Shown here: piece after piece, positions 16,428 through 25,441 of the stretch | Layout: each line of letters opens with the position of its first letter | Numbering within the stretch: position 1 is the stretch's first letter | The notes under the pieces: generated by a model | What the model was told of the DNA's origin: nothing | Database searches by the model: none | The model's input: only the letters and a program-made list of their open reading frames with translations | Position numbers and translations under genes: made by a program | Origin: Tsuneonella flava | GTDB taxonomy: Bacteria; Pseudomonadota; Alphaproteobacteria; Sphingomonadales; Sphingomonadaceae | Direction: 5' to 3' | Assembly (NCBI RefSeq): GCF_002870965.1 | Contig: NZ_PHSO01000001.1 | Location: forward strand, 326,636 to 390,635 | Length of the DNA: 64,000 nt

Positions 16428-16793
16428 CTACTCTGCCGCCTTGTCGGCATACTGATCGTATGCTTCGAGCGCCTGAGCCGCATACATCGCGCTCGGCCCG
16501 GCGCCCATATACACCGCCAGCCCCATAGTTTCGGCAATCTCTTCACGTGACGCGCCATGCTTCCGCGCACCTTCGACATGGAACGTAATGCAGGGATCGC
16601 ACCGTGTCGCCACTGCAATGGCCACGGCCAGCAATTCCTTGGTCTTGGCATCAAGAGCGCCGCCTTCGTGTGCCGCAGCCCCCATGTCGCGAAACGCCTT
16701 CATCACGCCCGGCGCACCCTTGTGCAGTTCGCGTATCGCGGGAACGAGATTGGCGGCCATCGCGGGCCAGTCCTTGAATTCGGTATGTGCCAT
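16428..16793 (-). CDS. Carboxymuconolactone decarboxylase/AhpD-like protein
   Basis: A 121-residue all-helical protein of the CMD/AhpD family. The AhpD-type redox motif is visible (RCDPCITFHVEGARKHGASR, with Cys-x-x-Cys and a downstream His), so a thiol-disulfide or peroxidase-linked role is likelier than lactone decarboxylation. The ATG at 16793 is preceded by AAGGAGTGAAAG. It is a single gene between rnpB and the amidase. The precise substrate is unknown. Confidence 0.85.
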   Translation of the reverse strand: MAHTEFKDWPAMAANLVPAIRELHKGAPGVMKAFRDMGAAAHEGGALDAKTKELLAVAIAVATRCDPCITFHVEGARKHGASREEIAETMGLAVYMGAGPSAMYAAQALEAYDQYADKAAE

Positions 16794-16870
16794 CTTTCAC
16801 TCCTTCACATCTGTTGTTGCGTAATGTCTCACCGGACGCACGCGAGAACATTGATTTGAATCAAGAATGT

Positions 16871-17578
16871 TCAGCGCGAAAGGCCGCGATCGCGGTCGAG
16901 CAACAACTGGAAAAGGATCGCGCGCACCTGACCATCGATCTGGCCGTCGATCCGCTCTGGCCGCCAGCGGCGCTGGAACGCCTCCACCACTTTGTGCCCG
17001 TCGGTGATGTCGTACCCGAACCGTTCGAGCGCGAGATAGAACGCCGCATCGTTATCGAACGGATCGCCCCGCTCCAGCTTTTCCGGCTTGGGCAGGCAAA
17101 GGCCATATTCCGCCAGCCGGTCCCACGGAAACAGCTCCCCCGGATCGACCTTGCGCGCGGGGGCCACATCCGAATGCGCCACTACGTTGGCGCGCGGGAT
17201 ATCGTAGTGTTTCACGATCCGCGCCAGCAACGGCACAAGCGCGTCGATCTGAACATCGCTGAACGGACGATAGCCAAGCGCGTGGCCCGGATGGTCCAGT
17301 TCAATCCCGATACTGGCCGAATTCACATCGCGATGCCCACGCCAATACGATTGCCCGGCGTGCCATGCGCGCTGTTCTTCCGGCACCAGACGGATGACTT
17401 CGCCCGCCTCGCTGATCAGGTAATGCGCGCTGACTTCAGCCGCCGGATCGCATAGCCGGTCGAGCGCGACCTCCGCATTTTCCATTTCGGTATAATGCAG
17501 CACGACCATCGAGATCGGCAGCTTACGCTCGTTGCAATTGGGCGACAGCCGTTCGCGATGGACAAGCTCGTCGGCCAT
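16871..17578 (-). CDS. N-acetylmuramoyl-L-alanine amidase (Amidase_2, AmpD-like) with PG-binding domain
   Basis: Zinc amidase that cuts the MurNAc-L-alanine bond of peptidoglycan or its turnover fragments. The 235 residues show an Amidase_2 domain: VVLHYTEM (first zinc His), SAHYLISEAGEVIRLVPEEQ, AWHAG, IGIELDHPGH, NVVAHSDVAPARKVDPGELF (second His and catalytic Lys/Asp). A C-terminal peptidoglycan-binding-like helical domain follows (about 165-235). No signal peptide is seen, as for cytoplasmic AmpD. The ATG at 17578 shares its A with the chpT stop (TGATG), so the two are coupled. Confidence 0.87.
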   Translation of the reverse strand: MADELVHRERLSPNCNERKLPISMVVLHYTEMENAEVALDRLCDPAAEVSAHYLISEAGEVIRLVPEEQRAWHAGQSYWRGHRDVNSASIGIELDHPGHALGYRPFSDVQIDALVPLLARIVKHYDIPRANVVAHSDVAPARKVDPGELFPWDRLAEYGLCLPKPEKLERGDPFDNDAAFYLALERFGYDITDGHKVVEAFQRRWRPERIDGQIDGQVRAILFQLLLDRDRGLSR

Positions 17579-18222
17579 CAACCCTCCGGCAACACTGCGC
17601 CGAGCACGAGCGCATCGTCATGCAACGCATATTGCAGCCCGCCACCAGCTCGCTCCGCCAGCAGGGCCAGCATATGGGCCGCCGCAGTGCGACTGGTTAT
17701 CTGGCTACCATCGAGATTCCCCTCCAGCGCCTCGCCAATGGATTCGTCGAAGGCGATTTTCGGGCCGGCCGCGCGCACAACGATTTCGCTGGTGCCGTCG
17801 CGCAGTTCCGCGCCGATATCCAGTGTCCCGCCCCGCACCAGCGCATCCAGCCCGATTTGCGCCAGATTGAGCAGCACTTTGACCGCCGACTTGGGTAAGC
17901 GATCAGCGGAAAGCGCCCAGTGCACTTCGACGCGTTTGGCCGACGCGACCAGCGATTCGATCACCGATTTCGCTTCGTCCACCGGCACGGCTTCCCCGAA
18001 ACCGCCAGCGGCCCCGAATGCGAGACGAAAGAACTTGAGTTTATCGGCAGTCGTCCTCGCGCTTTGTTCGAGCAGTTCCATACATCGCTGGCGCATTTCC
18101 GGATCGCGCTCGTCAGCCAGCAATTCCAGCCCGTTGTTAAGCGCACCCACAGGCGACAGCATATCGTGGCACAGGCGAGAGCACAGCAAGCTGGCGAGAT
18201 CGAGAGCGTCGGTATCGTTCAT
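17578..18222 (-). CDS. chpT: Histidine phosphotransferase ChpT
   Basis: In alphaproteobacteria ChpT relays phosphate from the hybrid kinase CckA to CtrA and CpdR, controlling the cell cycle. The 214-residue protein has the phospho-acceptor box LLCSRLCHDMLSPVGALNNG with His19, then a helical dimerisation region and a degenerate Bergerat-like C-terminal fold. ATG 18222 has a CAGGAGA 11 bases upstream; an in-frame extension upstream looks spurious. It overlaps the amidase gene by one base and is divergent from purU across about 165 bases. A TTAA-N7-TTCG sequence upstream (about 18269) resembles only half a CtrA site. Confidence 0.88.
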   Translation of the reverse strand: MNDTDALDLASLLCSRLCHDMLSPVGALNNGLELLADERDPEMRQRCMELLEQSARTTADKLKFFRLAFGAAGGFGEAVPVDEAKSVIESLVASAKRVEVHWALSADRLPKSAVKVLLNLAQIGLDALVRGGTLDIGAELRDGTSEIVVRAAGPKIAFDESIGEALEGNLDGSQITSRTAAAHMLALLAERAGGGLQYALHDDALVLGAVLPEG

Positions 18223-18386
18223 TTGAAGTCGTCGTCTCCTGACGATTGGAGCATTTGGTGAACAATCCTTAAACGAACTTTCGCGTCGTTCCACCCGCAG
18301 TTTCTGTTCGATGCGACATCGCGCCCCGCTTGCATGTAGAAATTCTTGGTTGCGGGCCGCTCGTCTCCCGGCAACTACTCCTCCTC

Positions 18387-19262
18387 ATGGACAATTCGTG
18401 CGAAGACAAATCATATATTCTGGCCCTCTCGTGCAAGGATCAGGTCGGCATTGTCGCCGCGGTCAGCGCGCACCTGGCCGCCCACGATGGATTTATCCTC
18501 GATAGCCAGCAATATGCCGACCTTGCTCTCGGCAGCTTTTTCATGCGGGTCGAATTTGCCGGAGCGGGGCCGGCATTTCCCGACAGGATAGAACAATTGC
18601 GCGACGGATTCGCCCCTGTTGCCGCGCAGTACGGGATGCGTTGGGAACTCGTCGCCGCGGCAGAGCGTCCGCGCGTGCTGGTCGCTGTATCGAAGGGCAG
18701 CCATTGCCTCAACGATCTGCTGCACCGCTGGCGCACGGGCAACCTGCCGGTGGACATCGTCGGGGTCGTATCCAACCACCCGGATCTGCGCGATCTGACC
18801 GAATGGCACGGAATCGCGTTTCATCATCTGCCGATCGGCCCCGATGGCAAGGATGCACAGGAGCAGAAAATCCTCGCCCTGCATGAAGAACTGCGGGCCG
18901 ATTATCTGGTGCTTGCGCGCTATATGCAGGTGCTGTCCTCCACCACCGTCGACAGGCTGGCGGGCAAATGCATCAACATTCACCACAGCTTCCTGCCCAG
19001 TTTCAAAGGCGCGCGGCCCTATCATCAGGCCCATAGCCAAGGCGTGAAGCTGATCGGCGCGACCGCGCACTTCGTGACCAGCGATCTGGATGAAGGGCCG
19101 ATCATCGAACAGGATGTCGAACGGGTGGATCACCGCGCCACGCAAGACGATCTGGTGCGGATCGGTCGCGATATCGAAGCGCGGGTGCTGGCCCGCGCTG
19201 TTCGCTGGGTGGCGGAACGGCGGGTGTTCCTCAACGGAGTGCGAACTGTCGTGTTCCGGTAG
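18387..19262 (+). CDS. purU: Formyltetrahydrofolate deformylase
   Basis: Hydrolyses 10-formyl-THF to formate and THF, balancing one-carbon pools. The 291 residues have an N-terminal ACT domain (SYILALSCKDQVGIVAAVSA) and a C-terminal formyl-transferase domain. The catalytic Asn-His-Asp triad is readable in INIHHSFLPSFKGARPYHQA, then HFVTSDLDEGPII. The start at 18387 (MDNSCEDKSY) places the ACT domain right at the N-terminus, as in the family; no strong Shine-Dalgarno is seen there, and an ATG at 18330 cannot be excluded. Confidence 0.93.
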   Translation: MDNSCEDKSYILALSCKDQVGIVAAVSAHLAAHDGFILDSQQYADLALGSFFMRVEFAGAGPAFPDRIEQLRDGFAPVAAQYGMRWELVAAAERPRVLVAVSKGSHCLNDLLHRWRTGNLPVDIVGVVSNHPDLRDLTEWHGIAFHHLPIGPDGKDAQEQKILALHEELRADYLVLARYMQVLSSTTVDRLAGKCINIHHSFLPSFKGARPYHQAHSQGVKLIGATAHFVTSDLDEGPIIEQDVERVDHRATQDDLVRIGRDIEARVLARAVRWVAERRVFLNGVRTVVFR

Positions 19263-19271
19263 GCGTCGGCT

Positions 19272-19661
19272 CTACCCGATACGGCAATCGACGGCAGCGA
19301 AACCATCTGGCAGATCGCGCCACCAGCGCACTTTCCCCTGCCCGAAAATCGCCCACACCCGCCCGTCGCCCGATGCCATCGCTGCATCGGTGGCGGATGG
19401 TGCAGGTGGCCCATGCGGGTGGGAATGGAAGTATCCCACCACGTCCGGCCCGCCCGCGCGCGCGGCACGGTGCGCGTCGATCAGCGCCTGCGGATCGATC
19501 TCGAAATGCGTCGCGGGCGAAAGGTGGACATTGGCGGTAGCGACTATGGTGTGAACATGCGCGCCTTCGCCTAGCAGCAGGCCGCAGGCTTCGTTCGGAT
19601 GCGCTTCGGCTGCCAGACGGATCATCCGGTCGTACAGGTCGCCACTCGCAGTTATACCCAT
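19272..19661 (-). CDS. M67/JAB1-MPN family metallopeptidase
   Basis: A 129-residue zinc protease-like protein with the JAMM motif: E in EACGLLLGE and HSHPHGPPAPSATD (H-x-H-x10-D). Bacterial members of this size include Mec-type enzymes that trim C-terminal residues from sulfur-carrier proteins, and desampylase-like proteases. No MoaD/ThiS or E1-like gene is adjacent, so the partner is unknown. I chose ATG 19661, 13 bases after the ltrA stop; an upstream GTG at 19688 would overlap ltrA. Confidence 0.83.
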   Translation of the reverse strand: MGITASGDLYDRMIRLAAEAHPNEACGLLLGEGAHVHTIVATANVHLSPATHFEIDPQALIDAHRAARAGGPDVVGYFHSHPHGPPAPSATDAAMASGDGRVWAIFGQGKVRWWRDLPDGFAAVDCRIG

Positions 19662-19674
19662 CGCCGCTTGTCGC

Positions 19675-20874
19675 TCAACTCTCTGCACGTATCCGGCGAC
19701 GTGCCCGCGTGGCCATCACGCTGCGAACGAATACCGCCAGCACACTCAACACTGCCATACTTTCCAGCGCAGCAGGCATCAGCGCGCCTGCAATCAGCAC
19801 CAGCACAGCGAATACAGGAAGAACCGCGCGGGCACCGCCGTCAAGCACGAACCGGTCGCGCACGAACCACAGCCCGGCCATGTAAAGCGCCAGTGGCAGA
19901 GCCACTGCGATATCGCCCGCCCGCAACGGGATGTGAGCATGGCCGGTGACGATATCGACCAGCACCCCAAAGCCTGCACCGACAGCGGCGGTCGCCGCGA
20001 AGGGAATCAGGTGGCCATAACCCCACTGGAAATGCAGACCTTCATGCTCGGTATGAACGCGCAAGTGATCGTCGCGCGAAAAATAGAGCCACCACATCGC
20101 AAACGCGATCACCAGCGATGCCAGCGCCACATGCAACAATGGCGATGTCAGCCCAATCTCCTCGCCCCCTTTGGCCAGCGATGCCGATCCTGCCAGCAGG
20201 ATTTCCCCCAACAGGATAATCATCAGCAGGCCATACCGTTCGACGATATGATCGTCATGCCAGGGGGTCATGCCGGCCCTCTCGGCATAAACCGGAACCA
20301 TCAGTTCGGTGACAGCGGCTAGCGCCAGTACCGCAAAAAACACCGCCGTCCCCGGCACCAGCAACCATGCAAGCGCCACCCACAGCACCTGCGCGACAGC
20401 GATACCGGCAGCGTAGCGATGAGCGGTCGTCGCATGCGACGGGTCGTTGCGCGCCGCGATCAGCCACAGAGCGATCATTCCGATCCGCATCACGACATAT
20501 GCCATAACCGGCAAAGTAATATCCAGCCCATCGAAGAAACGCGGAACCGACGCGGCCAGCCACAGAAACCCGAACATGATCCAGAACGTCAGCAGTCGAT
20601 AGATCGGGCCATCGTTGTCATAGGCCGAGGCAAACCAGGTGTAGTTCATCCATGCCCACCAGATCCCGAAAAACGCCACCATGAAAACGGGCAACGCCTG
20701 CATGGTGTGCCCTTCCGCTATTCCGTGGTGCAGGCCCACAGCGGCAGACGCTATCGCAATCACAGTCACCAGATCGAAAAACAGCTCCAGCGGTGTTGCT
20801 GCACGATGCGTTTCATGCGGGTCGCGCGGACCGAAAGGCCTGTAATCGAACAGTCGCCCCTTCACTTCGCTCAT
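19675..20874 (-). CDS. Low temperature requirement protein A (LtrA) family membrane protein
   Basis: A 399-residue inner-membrane protein with about ten to twelve hydrophobic segments. The family signature ATPLELFFDLVTVIAIASAA sits near residue 30, followed by MNYTWFASAYDNDGP and HIVERYGLLMIILLGEILLA. LtrA was named for a Listeria mutant with impaired low-temperature growth; its molecular role remains undefined. A good AGGAAGG precedes the ATG. It is followed 13 bases later by the M67 peptidase gene and is divergent from rluD. Confidence 0.85.
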   Translation of the reverse strand: MSEVKGRLFDYRPFGPRDPHETHRAATPLELFFDLVTVIAIASAAVGLHHGIAEGHTMQALPVFMVAFFGIWWAWMNYTWFASAYDNDGPIYRLLTFWIMFGFLWLAASVPRFFDGLDITLPVMAYVVMRIGMIALWLIAARNDPSHATTAHRYAAGIAVAQVLWVALAWLLVPGTAVFFAVLALAAVTELMVPVYAERAGMTPWHDDHIVERYGLLMIILLGEILLAGSASLAKGGEEIGLTSPLLHVALASLVIAFAMWWLYFSRDDHLRVHTEHEGLHFQWGYGHLIPFAATAAVGAGFGVLVDIVTGHAHIPLRAGDIAVALPLALYMAGLWFVRDRFVLDGGARAVLPVFAVLVLIAGALMPAALESMAVLSVLAVFVRSVMATRARRRIRAES

Positions 20875-20997
20875 GCCATTCCTTCCTGCGGCATCAATGA
20901 TCCCACTGAATGGCGTAGCGCAGGGCAGAGCGCACGCAAACCCACATCTCCCCCCTCCCGCTTGTCGAAGGGCATTGCTTCACCTAGGTCACTGCGC

Positions 20998-21942
20998 GTG
21001 ACCCAGCCCGAAATCCTGACCGGCTCTCTCGCCAGCGATGGCAGGATCGACAAAGCCTTGTCGGAGGCGACCGGCCTCTCGCGCGAGCGGGTCAAGGCGC
21101 TGATCGCGGAAGGGGCGGTAACAGTCGGTGGCGCGGCGGCGAACAGCGCCTCTGCAAAAGTGTCCTCCGGCCTCGCGTATAGCGTTGCCCTGCCTCCTCC
21201 CGTTCCACTGGCGGCGGAACCGCAGGATATCCCACTGTCGGTCGTATTCGAAGATGAGCATCTGATCGTCGTGGACAAACCTGCCGGGCTGGTCGTTCAT
21301 CCGGCAGCGGGCAATCCCGACGGAACGCTGGTGAATGCTCTGCTACACCACTGTGCCGGGCACCTTTCCGGCATAGGTGGTGTTGCGCGCCCCGGAATCG
21401 TCCATCGGATCGACAAAGATACCTCCGGCCTGCTGGTCGTCGCCAAAAGCGATGCGGCGCACGAAGGGCTGGCGAAACAATTTGCCGATCATTCGATCCA
21501 CCGCCGCTATCTTTCCGTCACCGGTGGCCAGCCCAATCCACCCGAAGGGACGATCTCCGGGCGTCTGGGCCGGTCGGATGCCAACCGAAAGAAAATGGCA
21601 GTGCTGCCCGCCGCATCGTCGCGTGGGAAGCACGCTATCACGCATTACCGCACTATCCGTCGGCTCAATCATGCTGCGCTGGTCGAATGCAGACTGGAAA
21701 CCGGGCGAACACACCAGGTACGGGTTCACCTTGCGTCAATAGGTCATGCGCTATTGGGTGACCCTGTTTATGGCCGCACACCCGCACCGTTACGCCCCAT
21801 TCTCAAGGAGTTGGGATTCGCCCGTCAGGCGCTCCATGCCGCGACTCTCGGCTTCGTCCATCCTGTCACTGGCGCGGATTGCAGGTTCGAGAGCGACCTG
21901 CCGTGCGACATGGCGGAACTTATCGATAAACTCGCTCGTTAA
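20998..21942 (+). CDS. rluD: RluA family 23S rRNA pseudouridine synthase (RluD-like)
   Basis: Isomerises uridines of 23S rRNA helix 69 (by family). The 314-residue protein has an N-terminal S4 RNA-binding domain (GRIDKALSEATGLSRERVKALIAEGAV) and a catalytic domain. In the latter, HRIDKDTSGLLVVAK carries the nucleophilic aspartate (D139), followed by GRTHQVRVHLASIGHALLGD. I chose GTG at 20998, where the protein becomes family-like; more upstream frames would overlap the divergent ltrA promoter. It lies directly upstream of rpoH, an arrangement I recall as common in alphaproteobacteria. RluA or RluC specificity cannot be ruled out. Confidence 0.88.
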   Translation: MTQPEILTGSLASDGRIDKALSEATGLSRERVKALIAEGAVTVGGAAANSASAKVSSGLAYSVALPPPVPLAAEPQDIPLSVVFEDEHLIVVDKPAGLVVHPAAGNPDGTLVNALLHHCAGHLSGIGGVARPGIVHRIDKDTSGLLVVAKSDAAHEGLAKQFADHSIHRRYLSVTGGQPNPPEGTISGRLGRSDANRKKMAVLPAASSRGKHAITHYRTIRRLNHAALVECRLETGRTHQVRVHLASIGHALLGDPVYGRTPAPLRPILKELGFARQALHAATLGFVHPVTGADCRFESDLPCDMAELIDKLAR

Positions 21943-22065
21943 AATCGACGAAATGCGCTGCAAAATTGCGCGCAAATCCCTATATACGGTGGTGTGTGCC
22001 CCATCCGGAGGATGCCCAGAAGGGGTCCGCCAAGCGAGGGCGACACTAGAAAGGTAAGGGTAATA

Positions 22066-22977
22066 GTGAGCAATTCCAAGCCAATGTCGGTCCCCGCGCT
22101 GGGCGGCGAGCAAAGCCTCAACCGCTACCTGTCGGAGATCAAGAAATATCCGATTCTCACCGCCGAGCAGGAATACATGCTCGCCAAGCGGTACGAGGAG
22201 CACGAAGATCCCGAAGCTGCCGCGCAGCTCGTCACCAGCCACCTACGGCTCGTGGCGAAGATTGCGATGGGCTATCGCGGATATGGCCTGCCCGTCAGCG
22301 ACCTGATTTCCGAAGGGAATGTCGGGCTGATGCAAGGCGTCAAGAAATTCGAGCCCGATCGCGGTTTCCGTCTCGCCACCTATGCCATGTGGTGGATCAA
22401 GGCGAGCATTCAGGAATACATCCTGCGGAGCTGGTCGCTGGTTAAAATGGGCACCACCGCCGCGCAGAAAAAGCTGTTCTTCAACCTTCGCCGGATGAAG
22501 AAAAACCTCGACGCTTACGAGGACAGCGATCTGCACCCGGACGACGTGCGTAAGATCGCCACCGACCTCGGCGTGCCGGAACAGGAAGTGGTGAACATGA
22601 ATCGCCGCATGATGATGGGCGGCGACGGTTCGCTCAACGTCTCCATGCGGAACGGCGAAGAAGGGTCGGGCGAATGGCTCGACTGGCTGCAGGACGAACG
22701 CCCGCTGCAGGACGAAACCACCGCCGAAGCAGAAGAAGCCCACGTGCGCCACGAAATGCTGGTGGAAGCGATGGATAGCCTCAACGACCGGGAAAAGCAT
22801 ATCCTGGCCGAGCGGCGCCTGACCGATAATCCGCAAACGCTGGAAGAATTGTCGCAGGTTTACGACGTCAGCCGCGAACGTATCCGCCAGATCGAAGTGC
22901 GCGCGTTCGAAAAACTGCAGAAGGCGATGCAGCGGATCGCGAGCGAGCGGCTGCTGCCTGCACCAGAGGCCGCATAA
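22066..22977 (+). CDS. rpoH: Heat-shock sigma factor sigma-32
   Basis: Directs RNA polymerase to heat-shock promoters (chaperones, Clp proteases). The 303 residues show region 1.2 and 2 (NRYLSEIKKYPILTAEQEYM, DLISEGNVGLMQG, FRLATYAMWWIKASIQEYIL), the RpoH box (QKKLFFNLR) and region 4.2 (VYDVSRERIRQIEVRAFEKL). The GTG start at 22066 was chosen for its AAGGTAAGGG positioned 5 bases upstream; ATG 22084 is the alternative. The spacer between rluD and rpoH is short (about 120 bases) and G-rich near the start. A terminator follows. Confidence 0.95.
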   Translation: MSNSKPMSVPALGGEQSLNRYLSEIKKYPILTAEQEYMLAKRYEEHEDPEAAAQLVTSHLRLVAKIAMGYRGYGLPVSDLISEGNVGLMQGVKKFEPDRGFRLATYAMWWIKASIQEYILRSWSLVKMGTTAAQKKLFFNLRRMKKNLDAYEDSDLHPDDVRKIATDLGVPEQEVVNMNRRMMMGGDGSLNVSMRNGEEGSGEWLDWLQDERPLQDETTAEAEEAHVRHEMLVEAMDSLNDREKHILAERRLTDNPQTLEELSQVYDVSRERIRQIEVRAFEKLQKAMQRIASERLLPAPEAA

Positions 22978-23003
22978 GCCAACGGCACACCGAATAGCCT
23001 GAA

Positions 23004-23038
23004 ACGGGCCGCGATCCCCACGGGTCGCGGCCCGTTTT
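23004..23038 (+). terminator. Rho-independent terminator after rpoH
   Basis: The stem ACGGGCCGCGA pairs with TCGCGGCCCGT (23004-23014 and 23025-23035) and is followed by a short TTT run, 26 bases after the rpoH stop. Confidence 0.8.
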
Positions 23039-23111
23039 GCGTCCGGTCAATGTCAGCAAGTGTCGAACCTGCGACTACCGCCACAAGAAGGGGACAACAG
23101 GAGACTGACCG

Positions 23112-23639
23112 ATGAACCGGTTTATGTCGGTGCTTGTTCGCCAGACCTTCGCCCCGCTCACTATCGCAATTTTCGGCAGCGCTGTCGCCTGGGCCGCGCC
23201 CTCTCCCCCGCCCGCTGCCCAGTCCACCGGCGACCGCGCCGCGCTGCAAACCGCGCTGGACGATGAATACAGGGCAGAAGCGACCTACCGTGCCGTGCTC
23301 GATCAATTTGGCGACGTGCGCCCGTTTTCGAATATCATTCGGGCAGAGCAGCGCCATGCCGAGATGGTAACTGCACAGATGGTCCGTCTGGGCATGACGG
23401 TTCCGCCCAATCGTTATATCGGCACGATTGCGGCCCCGAAGACCCTCCTCGACGCCTGCCAGACAGGGGTCGAGGCAGAGAAAGCCAATATTGCGCTATA
23501 CGACCGGTTATTGCCGCAAGTGCGCGATCCGCAAGTGAAGGCAACACTGCAACTGTTGCAATCGGCCTCGCGCGAAAACCATCTGCCAGCATTCGAACGC
23601 TGTGTCGCGCGCGGCGGAATGATGGGTCGCGGCTGGTAA
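23112..23639 (+). CDS. DUF2202 ferritin-like secreted protein
   Basis: A 175-residue protein with a signal peptide (hydrophobic core about 12-26, cleavage after AWA) and a four-helix ferritin-like domain. Helix motifs DDEYRAEATYRAVLDQFGD, AEQRHAEMV and ASRENHLPAFERC supply Glu and His residues spaced as in di-iron carboxylate proteins of the DUF2202 family. The function is not established; periplasmic metal binding or redox activity is inferred from the fold. CAGGAG lies 8 bases before the start. It stands alone between rpoH and mtgA. Confidence 0.8.
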   Translation: MNRFMSVLVRQTFAPLTIAIFGSAVAWAAPSPPPAAQSTGDRAALQTALDDEYRAEATYRAVLDQFGDVRPFSNIIRAEQRHAEMVTAQMVRLGMTVPPNRYIGTIAAPKTLLDACQTGVEAEKANIALYDRLLPQVRDPQVKATLQLLQSASRENHLPAFERCVARGGMMGRGW

Positions 23640-23729
23640 CGGCATCCTGAGCGAAATCGGTCCGGCGCAGTTCTGTCAATCGCCGCAGGAGCCGGGCCGA
23701 TAAGCGCTTCGTGCGAAACTCAGCAGTGA

Positions 23730-23756
23730 AGGCAAAAGCGCCATTTTCTTTTGCCT
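23730..23756. terminator. Possible terminator-like hairpin between DUF2202 and mtgA
   Basis: AGGCAAAAG and CTTTTGCCT face each other around a 9-base loop, giving a symmetrical hairpin. No U-run follows on the plus strand, so termination is uncertain. Confidence 0.35.
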
Positions 23757-23778
23757 CTGCGACCGTTACCCCTTCGGC

Positions 23779-24447
23779 ATGACCCGTGTCGCGATGCTTC
23801 TTGCCAAAATAGTTGTTGGCTTCATCCTGTTCAGCCTGCTGTGGGTGGTGCTGTACCGGTTCGTGCCAGTCCCTGTCACAGCCACGATGCTGATGGACCC
23901 CAATGGCATAACCAAAGATTGGGAATCGCTATCCAACATCGATCGCAACATGGTCGATGCAGCAATCGCCGGTGAAGACGGCAAATTCTGTTCGCACAAC
24001 GGATTCGATCAGGAAGCGATTGAGAAAGCAATTGAGCACAATGCCCGTGGCGGGCGTATCCGCGGCGGCTCCACGATCAGCCAGCAGACCGCCAAGAACG
24101 TGTTCCTGTGGCAAGGCGGCGGCTATTTCCGCAAAGGACTGGAAGCGTGGTTCACTTTCCTGATCGAGCACCTGTGGGGCAAGCGGCGGATCATGGAAGT
24201 CTATCTCAACGTCGCGGAAACCGGGATCGGTACGTATGGCGTGGAAGCGGGCGCTCAGCGCTATTTCAAACGTTCCGCCGCCCGGCTAACTCCGCTGGAG
24301 GCGGCCCGGATCGCGGCGGTCCTTCCGCTGCCGAAGGAACGTGCGGCGATCAGCCCCAGTGGCTTTACCCGCCGCCACGGTAACACCATAGCCCGCCGCA
24401 TCGGCATTGTCCGACGTGACGGGCTCGATTCCTGCGTTTACGAGTGA
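23779..24447 (+). CDS. mtgA: Monofunctional biosynthetic peptidoglycan glycosyltransferase
   Basis: GT51 enzyme that polymerises lipid II into glycan strands at the inner membrane. The 222 residues have one N-terminal transmembrane anchor (8-30). The catalytic AGEDGKFCSHNGFD motif (Glu66) is followed by RGGSTISQQTAKNVFLW, KRRIMEVYLNVAETG, then GVEAGAQRYFKRSAARLT and ARIAAVLP. No transpeptidase domain is present, so this is MtgA rather than a class A PBP. The stop overlaps the CDF exporter start (GTGA). Confidence 0.93.
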   Translation: MTRVAMLLAKIVVGFILFSLLWVVLYRFVPVPVTATMLMDPNGITKDWESLSNIDRNMVDAAIAGEDGKFCSHNGFDQEAIEKAIEHNARGGRIRGGSTISQQTAKNVFLWQGGGYFRKGLEAWFTFLIEHLWGKRRIMEVYLNVAETGIGTYGVEAGAQRYFKRSAARLTPLEAARIAAVLPLPKERAAISPSGFTRRHGNTIARRIGIVRRDGLDSCVYE

Positions 24448-25400
24448 GCGATATGGGCGCAACAGATTCACATAGCGGCGGACACGATCACGCCGAACAA
24501 GGCCACCACCATGCACACGGTCATGGAGGCCATTCGCACGCCCCGGCCAGTTTCGGACGCGCCTTCGCCATCGGAATCGTGCTCAACACCGTGTTTGTCG
24601 GGATTGAGGCCGCATACGGTTTTATGGCCGGATCGATGGCACTGGTTGCCGATGCCGGGCACAACCTGTCGGATGTGCTCGCGCTGGCGCTGGCATGGAT
24701 CGCCAGCGTTCTGGCTCAGCGCTCCCCCGGCGGACGGTTCACCTATGGCTACAAAAGCTCTACTATTCTGGCAGCGCTGGCCAATGCGGCGCTGCTGCTG
24801 ATCGCCATCGGCGGGATCGCCTATGAAACCGTGCATCGCATCTCCTCTCCACCGGAAGTGGAAGGGTGGACGATGATCGTGGTCGCTGGCATCGGGATCG
24901 TCATCAACACTTTCACTGCCCTGCTGTTCATGCGCGGCAGCAAGCACGATTTGAATGTGCGCGGCGCGTTCCTTCACATGGCAGCCGATGCATTGGTCAG
25001 TCTGGGCGTGGTGATCGCAGGGGTCATGATCCTGTTGACGGGCGCGAACTGGGTCGATCCGGTGACCAGCCTGCTGATCGTTATCGTGATCGCATGGGGC
25101 ACCTGGGGCCTGTTAAAAGACAGCGTCAAACTGGGCCTCAACGCCGTGCCGGAAGGGATTTCGGTGGTCGCGGTGCGCGAATACCTCGTCACTCTACCCG
25201 GAGTGGCTGCCGTGCACGATTTGCATATATGGCCGATGAGCACCACCGAGACCGCGATGACCGCGCATCTCACGATGCCCGGCGGCCACCCCGGCGACAT
25301 ATTCCTGCGCGAAGTGGCGGAAGAACTGGCCCACCATCACGGCATCGGCCACACTACGCTTCAGGTGGAAATCACGCGAGGATGCGATACCGGGTGCTGA
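24444..25400 (+). CDS. Cation diffusion facilitator (ZitB/CzcD-like zinc exporter)
   Basis: Exports Zn2+ (possibly Co2+ or Cd2+) from the cytoplasm in exchange for protons. The 318 residues begin with a His-rich metal-binding tail (H-x-H repeats, residues about 9-32). Six transmembrane helices follow, with transport-site motifs DAGHNLSDVLALALAW (TM2) and HMAADALVSLGVVIAG (TM5), then a cytoplasmic C-terminal domain (GVAAVHDLHIWPMSTTETAM). A GTG start at 24444 overlaps the mtgA stop; ATG 24453 is also possible. No metal-responsive regulator is nearby. Confidence 0.9.
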   Translation: MSDMGATDSHSGGHDHAEQGHHHAHGHGGHSHAPASFGRAFAIGIVLNTVFVGIEAAYGFMAGSMALVADAGHNLSDVLALALAWIASVLAQRSPGGRFTYGYKSSTILAALANAALLLIAIGGIAYETVHRISSPPEVEGWTMIVVAGIGIVINTFTALLFMRGSKHDLNVRGAFLHMAADALVSLGVVIAGVMILLTGANWVDPVTSLLIVIVIAWGTWGLLKDSVKLGLNAVPEGISVVAVREYLVTLPGVAAVHDLHIWPMSTTETAMTAHLTMPGGHPGDIFLREVAEELAHHHGIGHTTLQVEITRGCDTGC

Positions 25401-25441
25401 CCGGCAGATAGCAGCCCTCGCCCCCCAAAAACCGCCTTCCC

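Noticed and set aside
18255..18285. Possible CtrA box upstream of chpT
   Set aside because: Only one TTAA half is present; the second half (TTCG) does not match TTAA-N7-TTAA.
21943..22065. Possible structured leader or promoter before rpoH
   Set aside because: A TATATA stretch and GC-rich pairs exist, but no -35 at proper spacing and no recognisable thermosensor fold could be shown by eye.
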